Shown here in pieces: positions 25,794 to 37,542 of a stretch of DNA of 64,000 nucleotides. The stretch is from the NCBI GenBank assembly GCA_009377495.1, contig WHTZ01000020.1, positions 1-64,000 of the forward strand, given 5' to 3'. How positions within the stretch are numbered: position 1 is the stretch's first letter; each line of letters opens with the position of its first letter. The DNA comes from Luteitalea sp. (lineage in GTDB: Bacteria; Acidobacteriota; Vicinamibacteria; Vicinamibacterales; Vicinamibacteraceae). A program made the translations under genes and the position numbers. The notes beneath the pieces are model-generated. The model saw only the letters and a list, made by a program, of their open reading frames with translations. It did no database searches and was not told the DNA's origin.

Positions 25794-27197
25794 CTACCGA
25801 TCGAGCTTGAGGACAAGCTGCAGGTACGCTTCCTGGTCACGCGGGAACTCCACGGGATATTGTCCCGTGTAGCACGACGTGCAGTACGAGGGCTCGTCGG
25901 GCACCACGGCCTGCAGCATGCCATCGAGGCTGAGATAGGCGAGGCTGTCGGCTTCGATGTACCTCCGGATCTCTTCGAGCGAGTGTGTCGCGGCGATCAG
26001 CTCAGTTCGGCGCGGAGTGTCGACGCCGTAGAAGCAGGGCGAGATGGTGGGCGGGCAGCTGATGCGCAGGTGCACCTCGCGAGCACCCGCCGCGCGCACC
26101 ATCTTGACGATCTTTCGACTCGTTGTGCCACGCACGATAGAGTCGTCTATGAGCACGACGCGCCGTCCCTCGAGAATGCTTCGAACGGGATTGAGCTTCA
26201 CGCGCACGCCGAAGTGCCGAATGGACTGCTGTGGCTCGATGAACGTCCGGCCCACGTAGTGGTTGCGGATGAGGCCCATGCGCATCGGGAGACCAGACGC
26301 TTCGGCGTAGCCAATGCCCGCGCACACCCCAGAGTCTGGAACCGGAACGACGACGTCGGCCTCGACGTAGGCTTCCTGCGCGAGTCGGCGACCGAGCTCG
26401 GTACGCACTTCGTTGACGCTGCGGCCGAACACCTGACTGTCTGGTCTCGAGAAGTAGACGTGCTCGAAGATGCAGTGGGCCCGTGGTGCCGGGGGAAACG
26501 GGTGGTAGGATCGCACACCCTCGCGCGAGAGCACGAGCACTTCTCCGGGCTCGACGTCACGGACGTACCGCGCACCGATGAGATCCAGCGCGCAGGTCTC
26601 AGAGCAGGCAATCCACGCATCGCCGAGTTGGCCCAGTGCCAGGGGTCGAAAGCCGTGCGGATCGCGTGCGACGATCAGGCGATCCTTCGCGAGCAACAGG
26701 AGCGAGAATGCGCCGCGTACCTGCCGCATCGAATCGATGACGGCATCCTCGACGGTGCCTTTCTTTGACCGCGCGTAGAGATGGAGGATGACCTCGGTGT
26801 CGCTGCTCGTCTGGAAGATCGCGCCCTGCCGCACCAGCTCATCGCGCAGCTCGCCCGCGTTCACCAGGTTGCCGTTGTGGCACACGGCAATCTGGCCGTG
26901 GACGCACTCGATGAGTAACGGCTGCGCGTTGGCGAGCCCGCTCGCGCCAGCAGTCGAGTAGCGGGTGTGGCCGATGGCACTCGTCCCTTCGATCCCGCGA
27001 AGCACATCTTGGGTGAAGATGTCGGCCACGTAACCCATCCCGCGCGTCACGCGGACAACATGACCATCCGCGGAGGCAATGCCGGCGCTTTCCTGACCGC
27101 GGTGCTGGAGCGCGTAAAGACCCAGGTACGTGAGGTTGGCCGCCTCCGCGTGGGCGAAAATACCGAAGATGCCGCACTCTTCTTTGAGCTTGTCCAT
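25794..27197 (-). CDS. purF: Amidophosphoribosyltransferase
   Basis: 467 residues from the ATG at 27197; a GTG two codons upstream (27203), overlapping the purL stop, is an alternative. The N-terminal Ntn glutaminase nucleophile is the Cys of EECGIFGIF, apparently behind a short propeptide. The PRPP-binding loop is VVLIDDSIVRGTTS. Four cysteines typical of Fe-S type PurF enzymes can be recognised (HCIFEHVYF, SCPP, PSYCTSCY). It commits PRPP to purine synthesis. It follows purL directly. Confidence 0.97.
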   Translation of the reverse strand: MDKLKEECGIFGIFAHAEAANLTYLGLYALQHRGQESAGIASADGHVVRVTRGMGYVADIFTQDVLRGIEGTSAIGHTRYSTAGASGLANAQPLLIECVHGQIAVCHNGNLVNAGELRDELVRQGAIFQTSSDTEVILHLYARSKKGTVEDAVIDSMRQVRGAFSLLLLAKDRLIVARDPHGFRPLALGQLGDAWIACSETCALDLIGARYVRDVEPGEVLVLSREGVRSYHPFPPAPRAHCIFEHVYFSRPDSQVFGRSVNEVRTELGRRLAQEAYVEADVVVPVPDSGVCAGIGYAEASGLPMRMGLIRNHYVGRTFIEPQQSIRHFGVRVKLNPVRSILEGRRVVLIDDSIVRGTTSRKIVKMVRAAGAREVHLRISCPPTISPCFYGVDTPRRTELIAATHSLEEIRRYIEADSLAYLSLDGMLQAVVPDEPSYCTSCYTGQYPVEFPRDQEAYLQLVLKLDR

Positions 27198-27202
27198 TTT
27201 CA

Positions 27203-29460
<2,258 letters not shown>

Positions 29461-29461
<1 letters not shown>

Positions 29462-30225
29462 TAGGAATCAGGATTCAGAAATCCGGCGTTGGCCATGAGC
29501 GAGCCGGACGGCTCGCCGAAGGCGGGCCGACCGGCGAGTCGAATGGCTGCCACCACCGAGTCGAAGAGCAGACGGCCGTCCGCGCTACCCAAGGCGGACT
29601 CGCACGCCCGCTCAGGATGCGGCATCAACGCCACCACGTTGCGCGCCTCGTTACAAATGCCCGCGATGTTGTGGAGTGAGCCGTTTGGGTTCGCCGCGGC
29701 CCTCGGCTCGCCGTCCGCGTCGACGTACCGGAAGACAACCTGGCGGTTTCGCTCGAGCCGCTCCAGCACCTCCGGCGGCGCGTAGAAGTTTCCCTCGCCG
29801 TGCGCGATGGGCATCTTCAGCACTTGCCCCGTCCGGCAAAGGTTCGTGAACGGCGTGTCGGTCTGCTCGACGCTGACCCGCACGTGCTCACAACGAAATT
29901 TGAGGCTCTGGTTGCGGAGCATCGCACCCTCCAGCAACCCCGCCTCCTGCAAAATCTGGAAGCCGTTGCACACCCCCAACACGGCCCCACCATCCGCCGC
30001 GAGCTCTGCGACTGCCTTCATGACGGGCGAGAACCTCGCGACGGCTCCCGTGCGGAGGTAGTCGCCGTACGAAAAGCCGCCTGGCAGGATGACAGCGTCC
30101 GCACCTTTGAGGCTCGTGTCCTTGTGCCACAGGAAGTTGGCGTCGTGACCCAACACGTGCTTGACCGCATGATAGGCGTCGTGATCGCAGTTCGAACCGG
30201 GAAAGACGACGACGGCGAATTTCAT
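29461..30225 (-). CDS. purQ: FGAM synthase, glutaminase subunit
   Basis: 254 residues. [11 protein letters not shown] opens the class I glutamine amidotransferase fold. The nucleophile is Cys in [10 protein letters not shown], and MPHPERA carries the catalytic His. The start overlaps the purS stop by 4 bp. The protein is about 20 residues longer than usual; the tail (NAGFLNPDS) is written in GGATTC-like repeat sequence resembling the degenerate arrays elsewhere in the window. Confidence 0.96.
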
Positions 30226-30518
30226 GCTGCATCCTTGTCGCTCGCCACTTCTACGCGATAGCTCTCGATCACGGGATTCGCGAGCAGGCGGTCGGCGATC
30301 TCCTCTGCCAACCGGCGCGCTTCGTCGGACGAGCCCGCGCGGACGGTGAGCTCGAAGTACTTGCCTTGGCGAACGTCTTCTACGGCACCGTAGCCCATCG
30401 AGAGCAGAGCCTCGCCAATCGTGTTGCCCTGGGGATCAAAGACGGATGGCTTGAGCGTGACGAAGACCTTCGCCGTGATCGTTGTTACCGTAGCAGCGGT
30501 ATCGCTCATGGCCTTCAT
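30222..30518 (-). CDS. purS: FGAM synthase, PurS subunit
   Basis: 98 residues. [22 protein letters not shown] and the central [15 protein letters not shown] match PurS, the small bridging subunit that carries ammonia between PurQ and PurL. The ATG at 30518 directly abuts the purB stop, and a second ATG at 30509 is possible. It overlaps purQ by 4 bp. Confidence 0.95.
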   Translation of the reverse strand: MKAMSDTAATVTTITAKVFVTLKPSVFDPQGNTIGEALLSMGYGAVEDVRQGKYFELTVRAGSSDEARRLAEEIADRLLANPVIESYRVEVASDKDAA

Positions 30519-31847
30519 CTACTGAACGGATCCAGCAGGCGAGGGTGCCGGTGTCACACCGAACACCCCGTCGATGACCTCCTCCACGTGACGGAGCTGG
30601 GCATCGAGGTCGAACGCTTGGTCGATCTCCTCGCGGGTCAACACGCCCATCACGTCGGGATCCGCAAGCACCAACGTCTTGAACTCTCGCTGCTCTGCAG
30701 ACGACCGCTGAGCAGCCCGCTGCACCCACACATACGCCTGCTCGCGCGCGACGCCGCGTCTGGCGAGCTCCAGCAGCAACTGCCCCGAGAACACCACGCC
30801 ACGCGAGCGGCGCAGGTTGTCGAGCATGCGGTCCGGATAGACGACCATACCCTGGACGATCCGCGTGAACCGGCGAAGCATGTGATCCAGCGCGATGAAG
30901 CTGTCGGGAAGGATGATCCGCTCAACGGACGAGTGCGAGATGTCGCGCTCGTGCCAGAGCGCCACGTTCTCGAGCGCGGCCATAGCGTTCGCGCGCACGA
31001 TGCGGGCGAGCCCGCAGATCTGCTCGCAGCCAATCGGGTTGCGCTTGTGCGGCATGGCCGAGGAGCCCTTCTGTCCCGCTGCAAACGGCTCTTCGACCTC
31101 GCCAATCTCGGTCTTCTGCAGGCCGCGAATCTCGAGCGCGAATTTGTCCAGGGAGGCGGCCGTGATGGCCAGCGTCGCCAGCAACTCGGCGTGCCGATCG
31201 CGTTGGATGATCTGCGACGAGACCAACGCAGCCTCCAGCCCGAGCTTCTGGCACACGCGCGCCTCAATCGACGGCGGCAGATGGGCAAACGTCCCAACGG
31301 CGCCCGAGATCTTTCCAACGCTGACGGTCTCGCGTGCCCGGACGATCCGGGCTCCGTCACGCTGCAGCTCCGCGTACCAGAGCGCGAGCTTCAGGCCGAA
31401 CGTCATGGGCTCGGCATGCACACCGTGCGTCCGGCCGATCATTGGTGTGCGCCGGTGCTCGTCGGCTCGACGCCGAACGGCCGCCGCGAGCGCGTCGATG
31501 TCGTCGAGGAGGAGATCACACGCGTCACGCATCTGCACGGCGAGTGCCGTGTCCACGACGTCGGACGAGGTCAACCCAAAGTGCAGCCAGCGCGAAGACG
31601 GCCCCACACGCTCGGCGACGGCCGTGGTGAACGCAATGACGTCGTGCTGAGTTGTCTGCTCGATGGCTTCGATGCGCGCGATGTCGAAGGCACCGCGCTC
31701 GCGAATGTCACGCGCGGCCTCGGCTGGCACGATGCCATCCTCGGCCATGACTTCGGCTGCTGCCGTCTCGACGAGCAGCCATGTCTCGAAGCGCCGCTGG
31801 TCGCTCCAGAGGCGGCCCATGGCGGGGTGAGTGTACCGAGGGATCAT
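30519..31847 (-). CDS. purB: Adenylosuccinate lyase
   Basis: 442 residues from the ATG at 31847, which shares one base with the stop of the M16 peptidase gene. The frame is open far upstream to 32669, but that part is antisense-like Arg/Gly-rich sequence. LTSSDVVDTALA, IGRTHGVHAEPMTFG and the fumarase/ASL signature GSSAMPHKRNP are clear. It acts at two steps of purine synthesis, releasing fumarate from SAICAR and adenylosuccinate. It precedes purS without a gap. Confidence 0.97.
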   Translation of the reverse strand: MIPRYTHPAMGRLWSDQRRFETWLLVETAAAEVMAEDGIVPAEAARDIRERGAFDIARIEAIEQTTQHDVIAFTTAVAERVGPSSRWLHFGLTSSDVVDTALAVQMRDACDLLLDDIDALAAAVRRRADEHRRTPMIGRTHGVHAEPMTFGLKLALWYAELQRDGARIVRARETVSVGKISGAVGTFAHLPPSIEARVCQKLGLEAALVSSQIIQRDRHAELLATLAITAASLDKFALEIRGLQKTEIGEVEEPFAAGQKGSSAMPHKRNPIGCEQICGLARIVRANAMAALENVALWHERDISHSSVERIILPDSFIALDHMLRRFTRIVQGMVVYPDRMLDNLRRSRGVVFSGQLLLELARRGVAREQAYVWVQRAAQRSSAEQREFKTLVLADPDVMGVLTREEIDQAFDLDAQLRHVEEVIDGVFGVTPAPSPAGSVQ

Positions 31848-33106
31848 CACTCCAAATCCAACCGCTCCTTCTCCACGGGCACCTTGTCGGCGGGCCCGAG
31901 CACGGTGACGCCCAGCGAGCCGTTCGAGAAGAGATCGGCCGCAACCCGGCGAATGTCCGCGGCCGTCACGGCTTCGATACCCTCGAGCACTTCGTCGAGC
32001 GTCTGGGGTCGATCGAAGTAGATCTCCTGCCGTGCGAGATGGGACATCCGGCTCGACGTGCTCTCGAGGCTCAACATCAAGCTGCCCTTGAGATGATCCT
32101 TCGCGCGCCGCAGCTCGTCGGTCGGTACGGGCTCGTGTCGCAAGTTGCGCAGCTCCTCGACCACCAGGTCGAGCACCTCGGCTACGGTATCGCTGGCGCA
32201 GCCAGCATAGATGGTGAGGAGGCCGGCATCGCGGTACGCGCTCAGCCCGCTGAACACCGAGTAGGCGAGGCCACGCTTTTCTCGAATGTTCTGGAAGAGC
32301 CGCGAGCTCATCGACCCGCCCAGCACGATGTTCAGCAGATAGCAGGCGAAGCGATCGTCGTGCACCTGAGGATAGCCGACCGTGCCCACGCACACGTGAC
32401 TCTGCTCGAGGTCCTTCTGACGGGCCATCAGCCGCGGGGCAATCCGAGGCACTCCGTCGTTCCAGGCGTTGCCATCCGCGCGGAGGTCGGCAAACGCGCG
32501 CTCCATCTGGTCGCGGATGACCTCGTGCTGGAGGTTCCCCGCTGCCGCCAAGATGAGGTTGCGCCCAACGTACGCGCCCTCGAAATAGCGGCGCAGCACA
32601 TCGTCGCTGAAGCTCTCCACGGTCTCGCGCGTTCCGAGAATCGGCCGTCCAAGCGGGTGCCCCGCCCAATAGTGTTGTGTGAAGAGCTCATGGACGAGGT
32701 CGTCGGGCGTGTCCTCGACCATCTTGATCTCTTCGAGAATCACCCGCTTCTCCCGCTCGATGTCGTCTCGAGCGAACGCCGGATTGCGAATGATGTCCGC
32801 CAGAATGTCGAAGGCGCGCGGGAGGTGCTCGTCGAGCACCTTGATGTAGTAGCCCGCGTATTCCTTGGACGTGAAGGCATCGAGGTGCCCGCCCATCGAG
32901 TCGATCTCCTGGGCAATATCCTGAGCCGAGCGATGGCTCGTACCCTTGAAGAGCATGTGCTCGATGAAGTGGGCGATCCCGCTCTGGGCTTCCTCCTCGT
33001 GTCGGGATCCGCGCGTCAACCACACGCCCATGGTCACCGAACGCACGTGTGGCATGGCCTCGGTGATCAGCTCCAGGCCGTTGGAGAGGGTCTCGCGGAC
33101 TATCAT
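31847..33106 (-). CDS. M16-family zinc peptidase
   Basis: 419 residues. The inverted zinc motif HFIEH lies at 46-50, with the downstream Glu of the family in EEIKMVEDTPDDLVHELF. REKRGLAYSVFSG in the C-terminal half is the second M16 domain's Arg/Tyr substrate-binding motif. Both M16 domains are in one chain, as in processing-peptidase-like bacterial proteins such as B. subtilis MlpA/YmxG. No signal peptide is evident, so it is probably cytoplasmic. It heads the leftward run into purB, sharing one base with it. Confidence 0.93.
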   Translation of the reverse strand: MIVRETLSNGLELITEAMPHVRSVTMGVWLTRGSRHEEEAQSGIAHFIEHMLFKGTSHRSAQDIAQEIDSMGGHLDAFTSKEYAGYYIKVLDEHLPRAFDILADIIRNPAFARDDIEREKRVILEEIKMVEDTPDDLVHELFTQHYWAGHPLGRPILGTRETVESFSDDVLRRYFEGAYVGRNLILAAAGNLQHEVIRDQMERAFADLRADGNAWNDGVPRIAPRLMARQKDLEQSHVCVGTVGYPQVHDDRFACYLLNIVLGGSMSSRLFQNIREKRGLAYSVFSGLSAYRDAGLLTIYAGCASDTVAEVLDLVVEELRNLRHEPVPTDELRRAKDHLKGSLMLSLESTSSRMSHLARQEIYFDRPQTLDEVLEGIEAVTAADIRRVAADLFSNGSLGVTVLGPADKVPVEKERLDLE

Positions 33107-33302
33107 GATGGGTTACTGCAAGGTGGGCGCCCACGGCGGCACCCGAAGAGCTGATCATAGCACGCGGTTCGGCGTGCCCCTGCGCCGCCTACGTCCCCGT
33201 GGGGTGCTCCGAACGGCAGAGCTTGAGCACGCCACGAGCGCGGTTGACGTGATATCGTTAATTCTTAGGTAAGATTGGGCTAAGTCATTGAATATACGTG
33301 AG

Positions 33303-34448
33303 ATGAGTGTGACAAACGTCACCCAAAGCGGCGGCGGGGCCGCTGAGGAGTCCCGCACCGAGTCGCGAACGAACGTGGGAGAGTTGGAGCTCTCCGAGCT
33401 CGAGACCCTCTTGCGCACGCTCGGTGCGGCGCCGTTCCATGCGCGCCAGATTTACCGCTGGGTGTATCGGAGGGGGGTGACCAACTTCGAAGCGATGACC
33501 GACTTATCCCGGGCACTCCGTTCGCGTCTCTCGGCAACCTGCTACGTGTCGACGCCCGACCTCGTAAGGACGGAACAGTCGGTCGACGGCACGACGAAGT
33601 TCTTGCTCCGACTCGCCGATGGCCGCGATATCGAATCGGTTTACATCCCCGACACACCGGCGCAAACGTTTTGTGTGTCCACGCAGGTGGGGTGCGCCAT
33701 GCGATGCGCCTTTTGCCTCACGGGGAAGATGGGGCTCACGCGTCACTTGACCGCGGGGGAGATCGCGGGTCAAGTGCGACGACTGGCGGGCGAGCTGGGC
33801 ATGTTCGCGCGCGCGTTCAACATCGTGTTGATGGGTATGGGGGAACCGCTTCACAACTATGACCAGACCATGAAGGGCCTCCGGATGCTCGCGACGACGC
33901 AGGGCCTCGCGGTCCCAGCGCGACGGGTCACGCTCTCGACCGTGGGCATCGTTCCAGCCATCGAACGGCTCGCCTCCGAGCCTCTGATGCCCAATCTCGC
34001 CATTTCGCTGCACGCGACCACCGAAGAACAGCGTGACGCTCTTGTCCCGCTCAATCAGAGATACTCGTTGGCCTCACTCGTGGAGGCGTGCAAGCGCATC
34101 CCCTTGCGCCGGCGCAGCCGAATTACGTTCGAGTATGTGCTGCTGGAGGGAGTGAACGACACGCCTGCGGATGCGCGACGGTTGGGGACGCTGGTCGGCG
34201 GCCTCAAAGCCAAGGTCAACCTGCTGCCGCTCAACGAAGGACCAGGTATCCCGTTCAGCCGGCCGTCGGACGAGCGCGTCGACGCCTTTGCGCGGGCGCT
34301 CGCGGCACGCGGGCTCACGGTTTCCGTACGCAAGAGCCGAGGCCGTGATATTCGTGCCGCATGCGGTCAGCTCATCGTCGAGGGACAGCGCCAGTCGCCA
34401 GGCCAGCGGCTCGCGATCCTCATGGACAGGGGTCAGGACCAGGGTTAG
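33303..34448 (+). CDS. rlmN: Dual-specificity 23S rRNA/tRNA adenine-C2 methyltransferase
   Basis: 381 residues from the ATG at 33303; an in-frame TTG at 33288 is an alternative. The radical-SAM cluster motif CAMRCAFC lies at 131-138. Family-specific cysteines are seen in QTFCVSTQVG and, near the end, DIRAACGQL. MGMGEPLHNYD binds SAM. It methylates A2503 in 23S rRNA and A37 in some tRNAs. It is divergent from the M16-pur run and convergent with purD. Confidence 0.96.
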   Translation: MSVTNVTQSGGGAAEESRTESRTNVGELELSELETLLRTLGAAPFHARQIYRWVYRRGVTNFEAMTDLSRALRSRLSATCYVSTPDLVRTEQSVDGTTKFLLRLADGRDIESVYIPDTPAQTFCVSTQVGCAMRCAFCLTGKMGLTRHLTAGEIAGQVRRLAGELGMFARAFNIVLMGMGEPLHNYDQTMKGLRMLATTQGLAVPARRVTLSTVGIVPAIERLASEPLMPNLAISLHATTEEQRDALVPLNQRYSLASLVEACKRIPLRRRSRITFEYVLLEGVNDTPADARRLGTLVGGLKAKVNLLPLNEGPGIPFSRPSDERVDAFARALAARGLTVSVRKSRGRDIRAACGQLIVEGQRQSPGQRLAILMDRGQDQG

Positions 34449-34464
34449 GGTCAGAAACGAGGCG

Positions 34465-35733
34465 CTACAGCGGTCGGAGCGCTTTCTTGCCGATGTCTTT
34501 CCGGTACTGCATGCCGTGGAACGAGATGCCACCGACGCCGTCGTACACACGCTCGATCGCGGCGGCGAAATCCGGTCCTCCGGCCACGACAGTGAGCACT
34601 CGACCGGCCGCGGTCACGATCCGATTGCCAACACGGCGCGTGCCGGCGTGAAAGATGAGCAGGTCGTCTCGTGCGCGGTCGAGGCCTGAAATCGGCAGTC
34701 CGACCTCCACCTGTCCCGGGTACCCGCCGGACGCCAGCACGACGCCGACCTGAACGCCCGGTTTGGCCGGCACAGCAGTGGTCATCAACGCGCCGGCCGC
34801 CGCGTCGCGCATGAGCGGCGCGAGCTCTGCGTCCACGAGCGGCAAGACGACTTGCGCCTCCGGGTCACCAAATCGGACGTTGAACTCGACGACCCTTGGG
34901 CCCGTCGCGGTCAGCATCAATCCACAGTAGAGGATGCCGCGAAACGGGTCGCCTTCATATGCCATCCCCTCGATCACGCGCCGGACAATCGTGCGCATGA
35001 CCGTCTCCCGCACCTCGTCGGTGACGTGGGGACTTGGCGCAAAGGCACCCATCCCACCGGTGTTAGGCCCGCGATCGCGGTCAAAGAGGCGCTTGTGGTC
35101 TTGTGCGGTCACGAGCGGAACGGCCCGTTCGCCGTCGCACAGCGCGAAGCAGGAGACTTCTGTTCCCGTCAGAAATTCCTCGACGACCAGCGTGCGCCCG
35201 GCGTCGCCGAACTGGTGACCGACCATGGCGGCGGCAATGGCGACGCGCGCCGTCTCCAGATCGGTCGCGATGGTCACGCCTTTGCCGGCCGCGAGGCCGT
35301 CCACCTTGATAGCAACGGGCAGGCCGAGCTCTGCGACGGCGTCGTTGGCCTCGGCCGGCCTGTGGCAAATGATGCCTCGTGCGGTGGGGACGCCGTGGCG
35401 CGTCATGAACTGCTTGGCGAACGCCTTGCTCGTCTCGAGCCGCGCCGCACGCTTGGTCGGCCCGAACAACGGGAGTCCGGCTACCCCAAACGCATCCGCC
35501 ACACCCCGTTCGAGTGGTTGCTCCGGACCGACGACCGTGAGGTCGATCCGCTCGCGGCGTGCGAGATCGACCAGCGCGTTGACGTCCATCGCATCGATGG
35601 CGGCGCACGTGGCGACGTCCTCGACCCCTGGGTTGCCAGGGGCGCAGAGCACCTGCTCGACCGACGCCTCTCGAGCGAGCTTCCACACCAGGGCGTGCTC
35701 GCGCGCGCCACTTCCAACGACGAGGACTCTCAT
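34465..35733 (-). CDS. purD: Phosphoribosylamine-glycine ligase
   Basis: 422 residues. VLVVGSGAREHALVWKLA at the N-terminus is diagnostic. The ATP-grasp core follows (GLPVAIKVDGLAAGKGV, LVVEEFLTGTEVSCFALCDG) with VVEFNVRFGDPEAQVVLP near residue 290. It joins glycine to phosphoribosylamine, giving GAR. It is separate from the main pur operon, which lacks this gene, and lies 16 bp from the convergent rlmN. Confidence 0.97.
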   Translation of the reverse strand: MRVLVVGSGAREHALVWKLAREASVEQVLCAPGNPGVEDVATCAAIDAMDVNALVDLARRERIDLTVVGPEQPLERGVADAFGVAGLPLFGPTKRAARLETSKAFAKQFMTRHGVPTARGIICHRPAEANDAVAELGLPVAIKVDGLAAGKGVTIATDLETARVAIAAAMVGHQFGDAGRTLVVEEFLTGTEVSCFALCDGERAVPLVTAQDHKRLFDRDRGPNTGGMGAFAPSPHVTDEVRETVMRTIVRRVIEGMAYEGDPFRGILYCGLMLTATGPRVVEFNVRFGDPEAQVVLPLVDAELAPLMRDAAAGALMTTAVPAKPGVQVGVVLASGGYPGQVEVGLPISGLDRARDDLLIFHAGTRRVGNRIVTAAGRVLTVVAGGPDFAAAIERVYDGVGGISFHGMQYRKDIGKKALRPL

Positions 35734-35886
35734 GGCTTGATGAAGGACGAGGCCAACGCGAGTCTACGGCCGAGATTAACGAACACCCGCGCGCGTGTGG
35801 TACCCTAGCATGTTCACCGGACGCGCGTTGGGCACGTCCGGGCGTCGCAGCCGCCGGGGGTGGAAGCGAAGGGGGTGACAGCACGC

Positions 35887-36084
35887 GTGGCTGAAGTCAA
35901 GATTCAAGACGGGGAGTCGATCGAAAGTGCCTTGAGACGGTTCAAGCGCAAGGTGCAGCAGGAAGACATCATCAAGGACATCAAGAAGCACTCCTTCTAC
36001 CTGAAGCCTGGCGACAAGCGCCGGGCGAAACAGGCGCTGGCGCGTAAGCGCAGCCGCAAGAAGCAGCGTCGGGAATCGGAGTAG
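35887..36084 (+). CDS. rpsU: Ribosomal protein S21
   Basis: 65 residues from a GTG at 35887 (VAEVKIQDGESIESALRRFKRK), giving the normal S21 N-terminus. In-frame alternatives lie at 35875 (GTG) and 35860 (ATG). GGGGGTGA lies upstream. The C-terminus is a Lys/Arg tail (ARKRSRKKQRRESE) that binds 16S rRNA. A hairpin follows 4 bp after the stop. Confidence 0.93.
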   Translation: MAEVKIQDGESIESALRRFKRKVQQEDIIKDIKKHSFYLKPGDKRRAKQALARKRSRKKQRRESE

Positions 36085-36087
36085 GCA

Positions 36088-36118
36088 AAGGGTTAAAGGG
36101 GTCAAGCCTTTACCCCTT
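36088..36118 (+). terminator. Hairpin after rpsU
   Basis: AAGGGTTAAAGG at 36088-36099 pairs with CCTTTACCCCTT at 36107-36118 (one mismatch) around a 7-nt loop. No clear U-run follows, so termination is plausible but not certain. Confidence 0.4.
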
Positions 36119-36223
36119 GATCCCTTGACCTCTTCGTGTTAGTTTCGGCTGCCCGATGACCCTCGATCCCTTTGTTCTGGGATGGCTGGGCGCATCCGGG
36201 TGCGACCGCAGGAGTGGGATGTC

Positions 36224-36562
36224 ATGCAGATTGATGAGCGCGTCACGGGCGACGTGACGATTTTGGATTTGAAGGGAAAGATGACGCTTGGCGAGGGGGA
36301 TGAGCTCCTGAAGGACAAGGTCCACAGCCTGCTGAATCAGGGGCACAAGAAGATCCTCATCAACCTGGCCGATGTGCCGTACATCGACAGCGCCGGTCTC
36401 GGGGAGATCGTCCGGGCCTACACGACGGTGAGCCGACAGGGCGGCAAAATGAAGCTCGTCAACGTGACGAAGCGCATTGAAGATCTACTCTCCATTACCA
36501 AGCTCCTCACGGTGTTCGACACCTTCGATGCCGAACAGGACGCCGTCAGCAGCTTCGCATGA
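36224..36562 (+). CDS. STAS-domain anti-sigma factor antagonist
   Basis: 112 residues from the ATG at 36224 with GGAG 11 nt upstream. ILINLADVPYIDSAGLGEIV contains the DSAG motif whose Ser is the phosphorylation site in SpoIIAA/RsbV-like antagonists. The rest fits a single STAS domain. Partner kinase and sigma factor genes are not in the window. It lies between rpsU and the UbiA-family gene with no obvious functional link. Confidence 0.93.
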   Translation: MQIDERVTGDVTILDLKGKMTLGEGDELLKDKVHSLLNQGHKKILINLADVPYIDSAGLGEIVRAYTTVSRQGGKMKLVNVTKRIEDLLSITKLLTVFDTFDAEQDAVSSFA

Positions 36563-36614
36563 TCTGGGCGACAGCGCGCGCCACGCGCACCGACCGTGCT
36601 AACGTCCTCTAGCC

Positions 36615-37520
36615 ATGTCTTCGTCACGCGGCGCGGACGAGCGCGGCGGGCTCGTCTCCGCCTTGGTGTACTCGCTTCGGCCCTGGCAGTGGACGAAGAA
36701 CCTGATTGTCTTTGCGCCCCTGCTCTTCGGGGGTGAGCTATTCGATTCGACGGCCGTTCTGAGGTCCACGGCCGCATTTGCGATCTTTTGCCTGCTGTCC
36801 GGCACGGTCTACCTCGCCAACGACATCCTCGACCGCGAGTCGGACCAGCGGCATCCAATCAAGGTTCGGCGGCCGATTGCATCCGGGCGGCTGCCCGTGG
36901 CCGTGGCCATCCCTGCGGCGCTCGTCCTCGGATCTGTGGCGCTCGGTGCCGCGTTCGTGCTCGACCGCTCGTTTGCCCTCATCGCCCTCACCTACGTCGG
37001 CTTGCTCCTGCTCTATTCCGGGCCGCTCAAGCATCTCGTCATCATGGACGTGCTGGCGATTGCCATCGGCTTCGTGCTGCGCGCGGCGGCTGGCGGAGCG
37101 GCGATAGACGTGCCCATCAGCCCATGGCTGCTGGTCTGCACGATTCTCCTGGCGCTCTTCCTGGCGCTGAGCAAACGGCGTCACGAGCTGGTGCTCCTGG
37201 CGGACGAGGCCGCCAATCATCGCGCGATTCTGAAGGAATATAGCCCATATTTGCTGGATCAAATGATTGCCGTGGTGGCGGCCTCGACCCTGATCGGGTA
37301 CACGTTCTACACGATGAGCCCGGAGACCGTGGCCAAGTTCGGGACCGAAAGCCTGGTACTCACGCTGCCGTTTCCGCTATACGGCATCTTTCGCTACCTT
37401 TACTTGGTCCACCGGAAGGAGAAGGGTGGAAACCCTTCCGAGGTGCTGCTCACGGATCGTCCGCTGTTACTGTGCGTGGCGCTCTGGGCGCTAGCCGTCA
37501 CCATTATCATCTATCGATAG
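36615..37520 (+). CDS. UbiA-family prenyltransferase, decaprenyl-phosphate phosphoribosyltransferase-like
   Basis: 301 residues, mostly hydrophobic with about 8-9 membrane helices. YSLRPWQWTKNLIVFAPLL and the Asp-rich motif NDILDRESDQRHPIKVRRP resemble UbiA enzymes that transfer phosphoribose to polyprenyl phosphate (5-phosphoribosyl-1-PP synthase branch). A second Asp-rich stretch is less canonical. It would make a lipid-linked pentose donor for cell-surface glycans, which fits the four glycosyltransferases downstream. A quinone-type substrate is less likely. Confidence 0.82.
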   Translation: MSSSRGADERGGLVSALVYSLRPWQWTKNLIVFAPLLFGGELFDSTAVLRSTAAFAIFCLLSGTVYLANDILDRESDQRHPIKVRRPIASGRLPVAVAIPAALVLGSVALGAAFVLDRSFALIALTYVGLLLLYSGPLKHLVIMDVLAIAIGFVLRAAAGGAAIDVPISPWLLVCTILLALFLALSKRRHELVLLADEAANHRAILKEYSPYLLDQMIAVVAASTLIGYTFYTMSPETVAKFGTESLVLTLPFPLYGIFRYLYLVHRKEKGGNPSEVLLTDRPLLLCVALWALAVTIIIYR

Positions 37521-37542
37521 AGAGGGCCGGATCGGGCCGCGC

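Noticed and set aside
31848-32669. Long open frame upstream of purB that would give a 716-residue protein
   Set aside because: It lies over the M16 peptidase gene in another frame, is Arg/Gly-rich, and PurB homology begins exactly at the ATG at 31847.
33244-33275. Sigma-70-like promoter (TTGACG, TAAGAT) before rlmN
   Set aside because: The spacing is about 20 nt, too long for a confident call; other -10 choices are equally weak.
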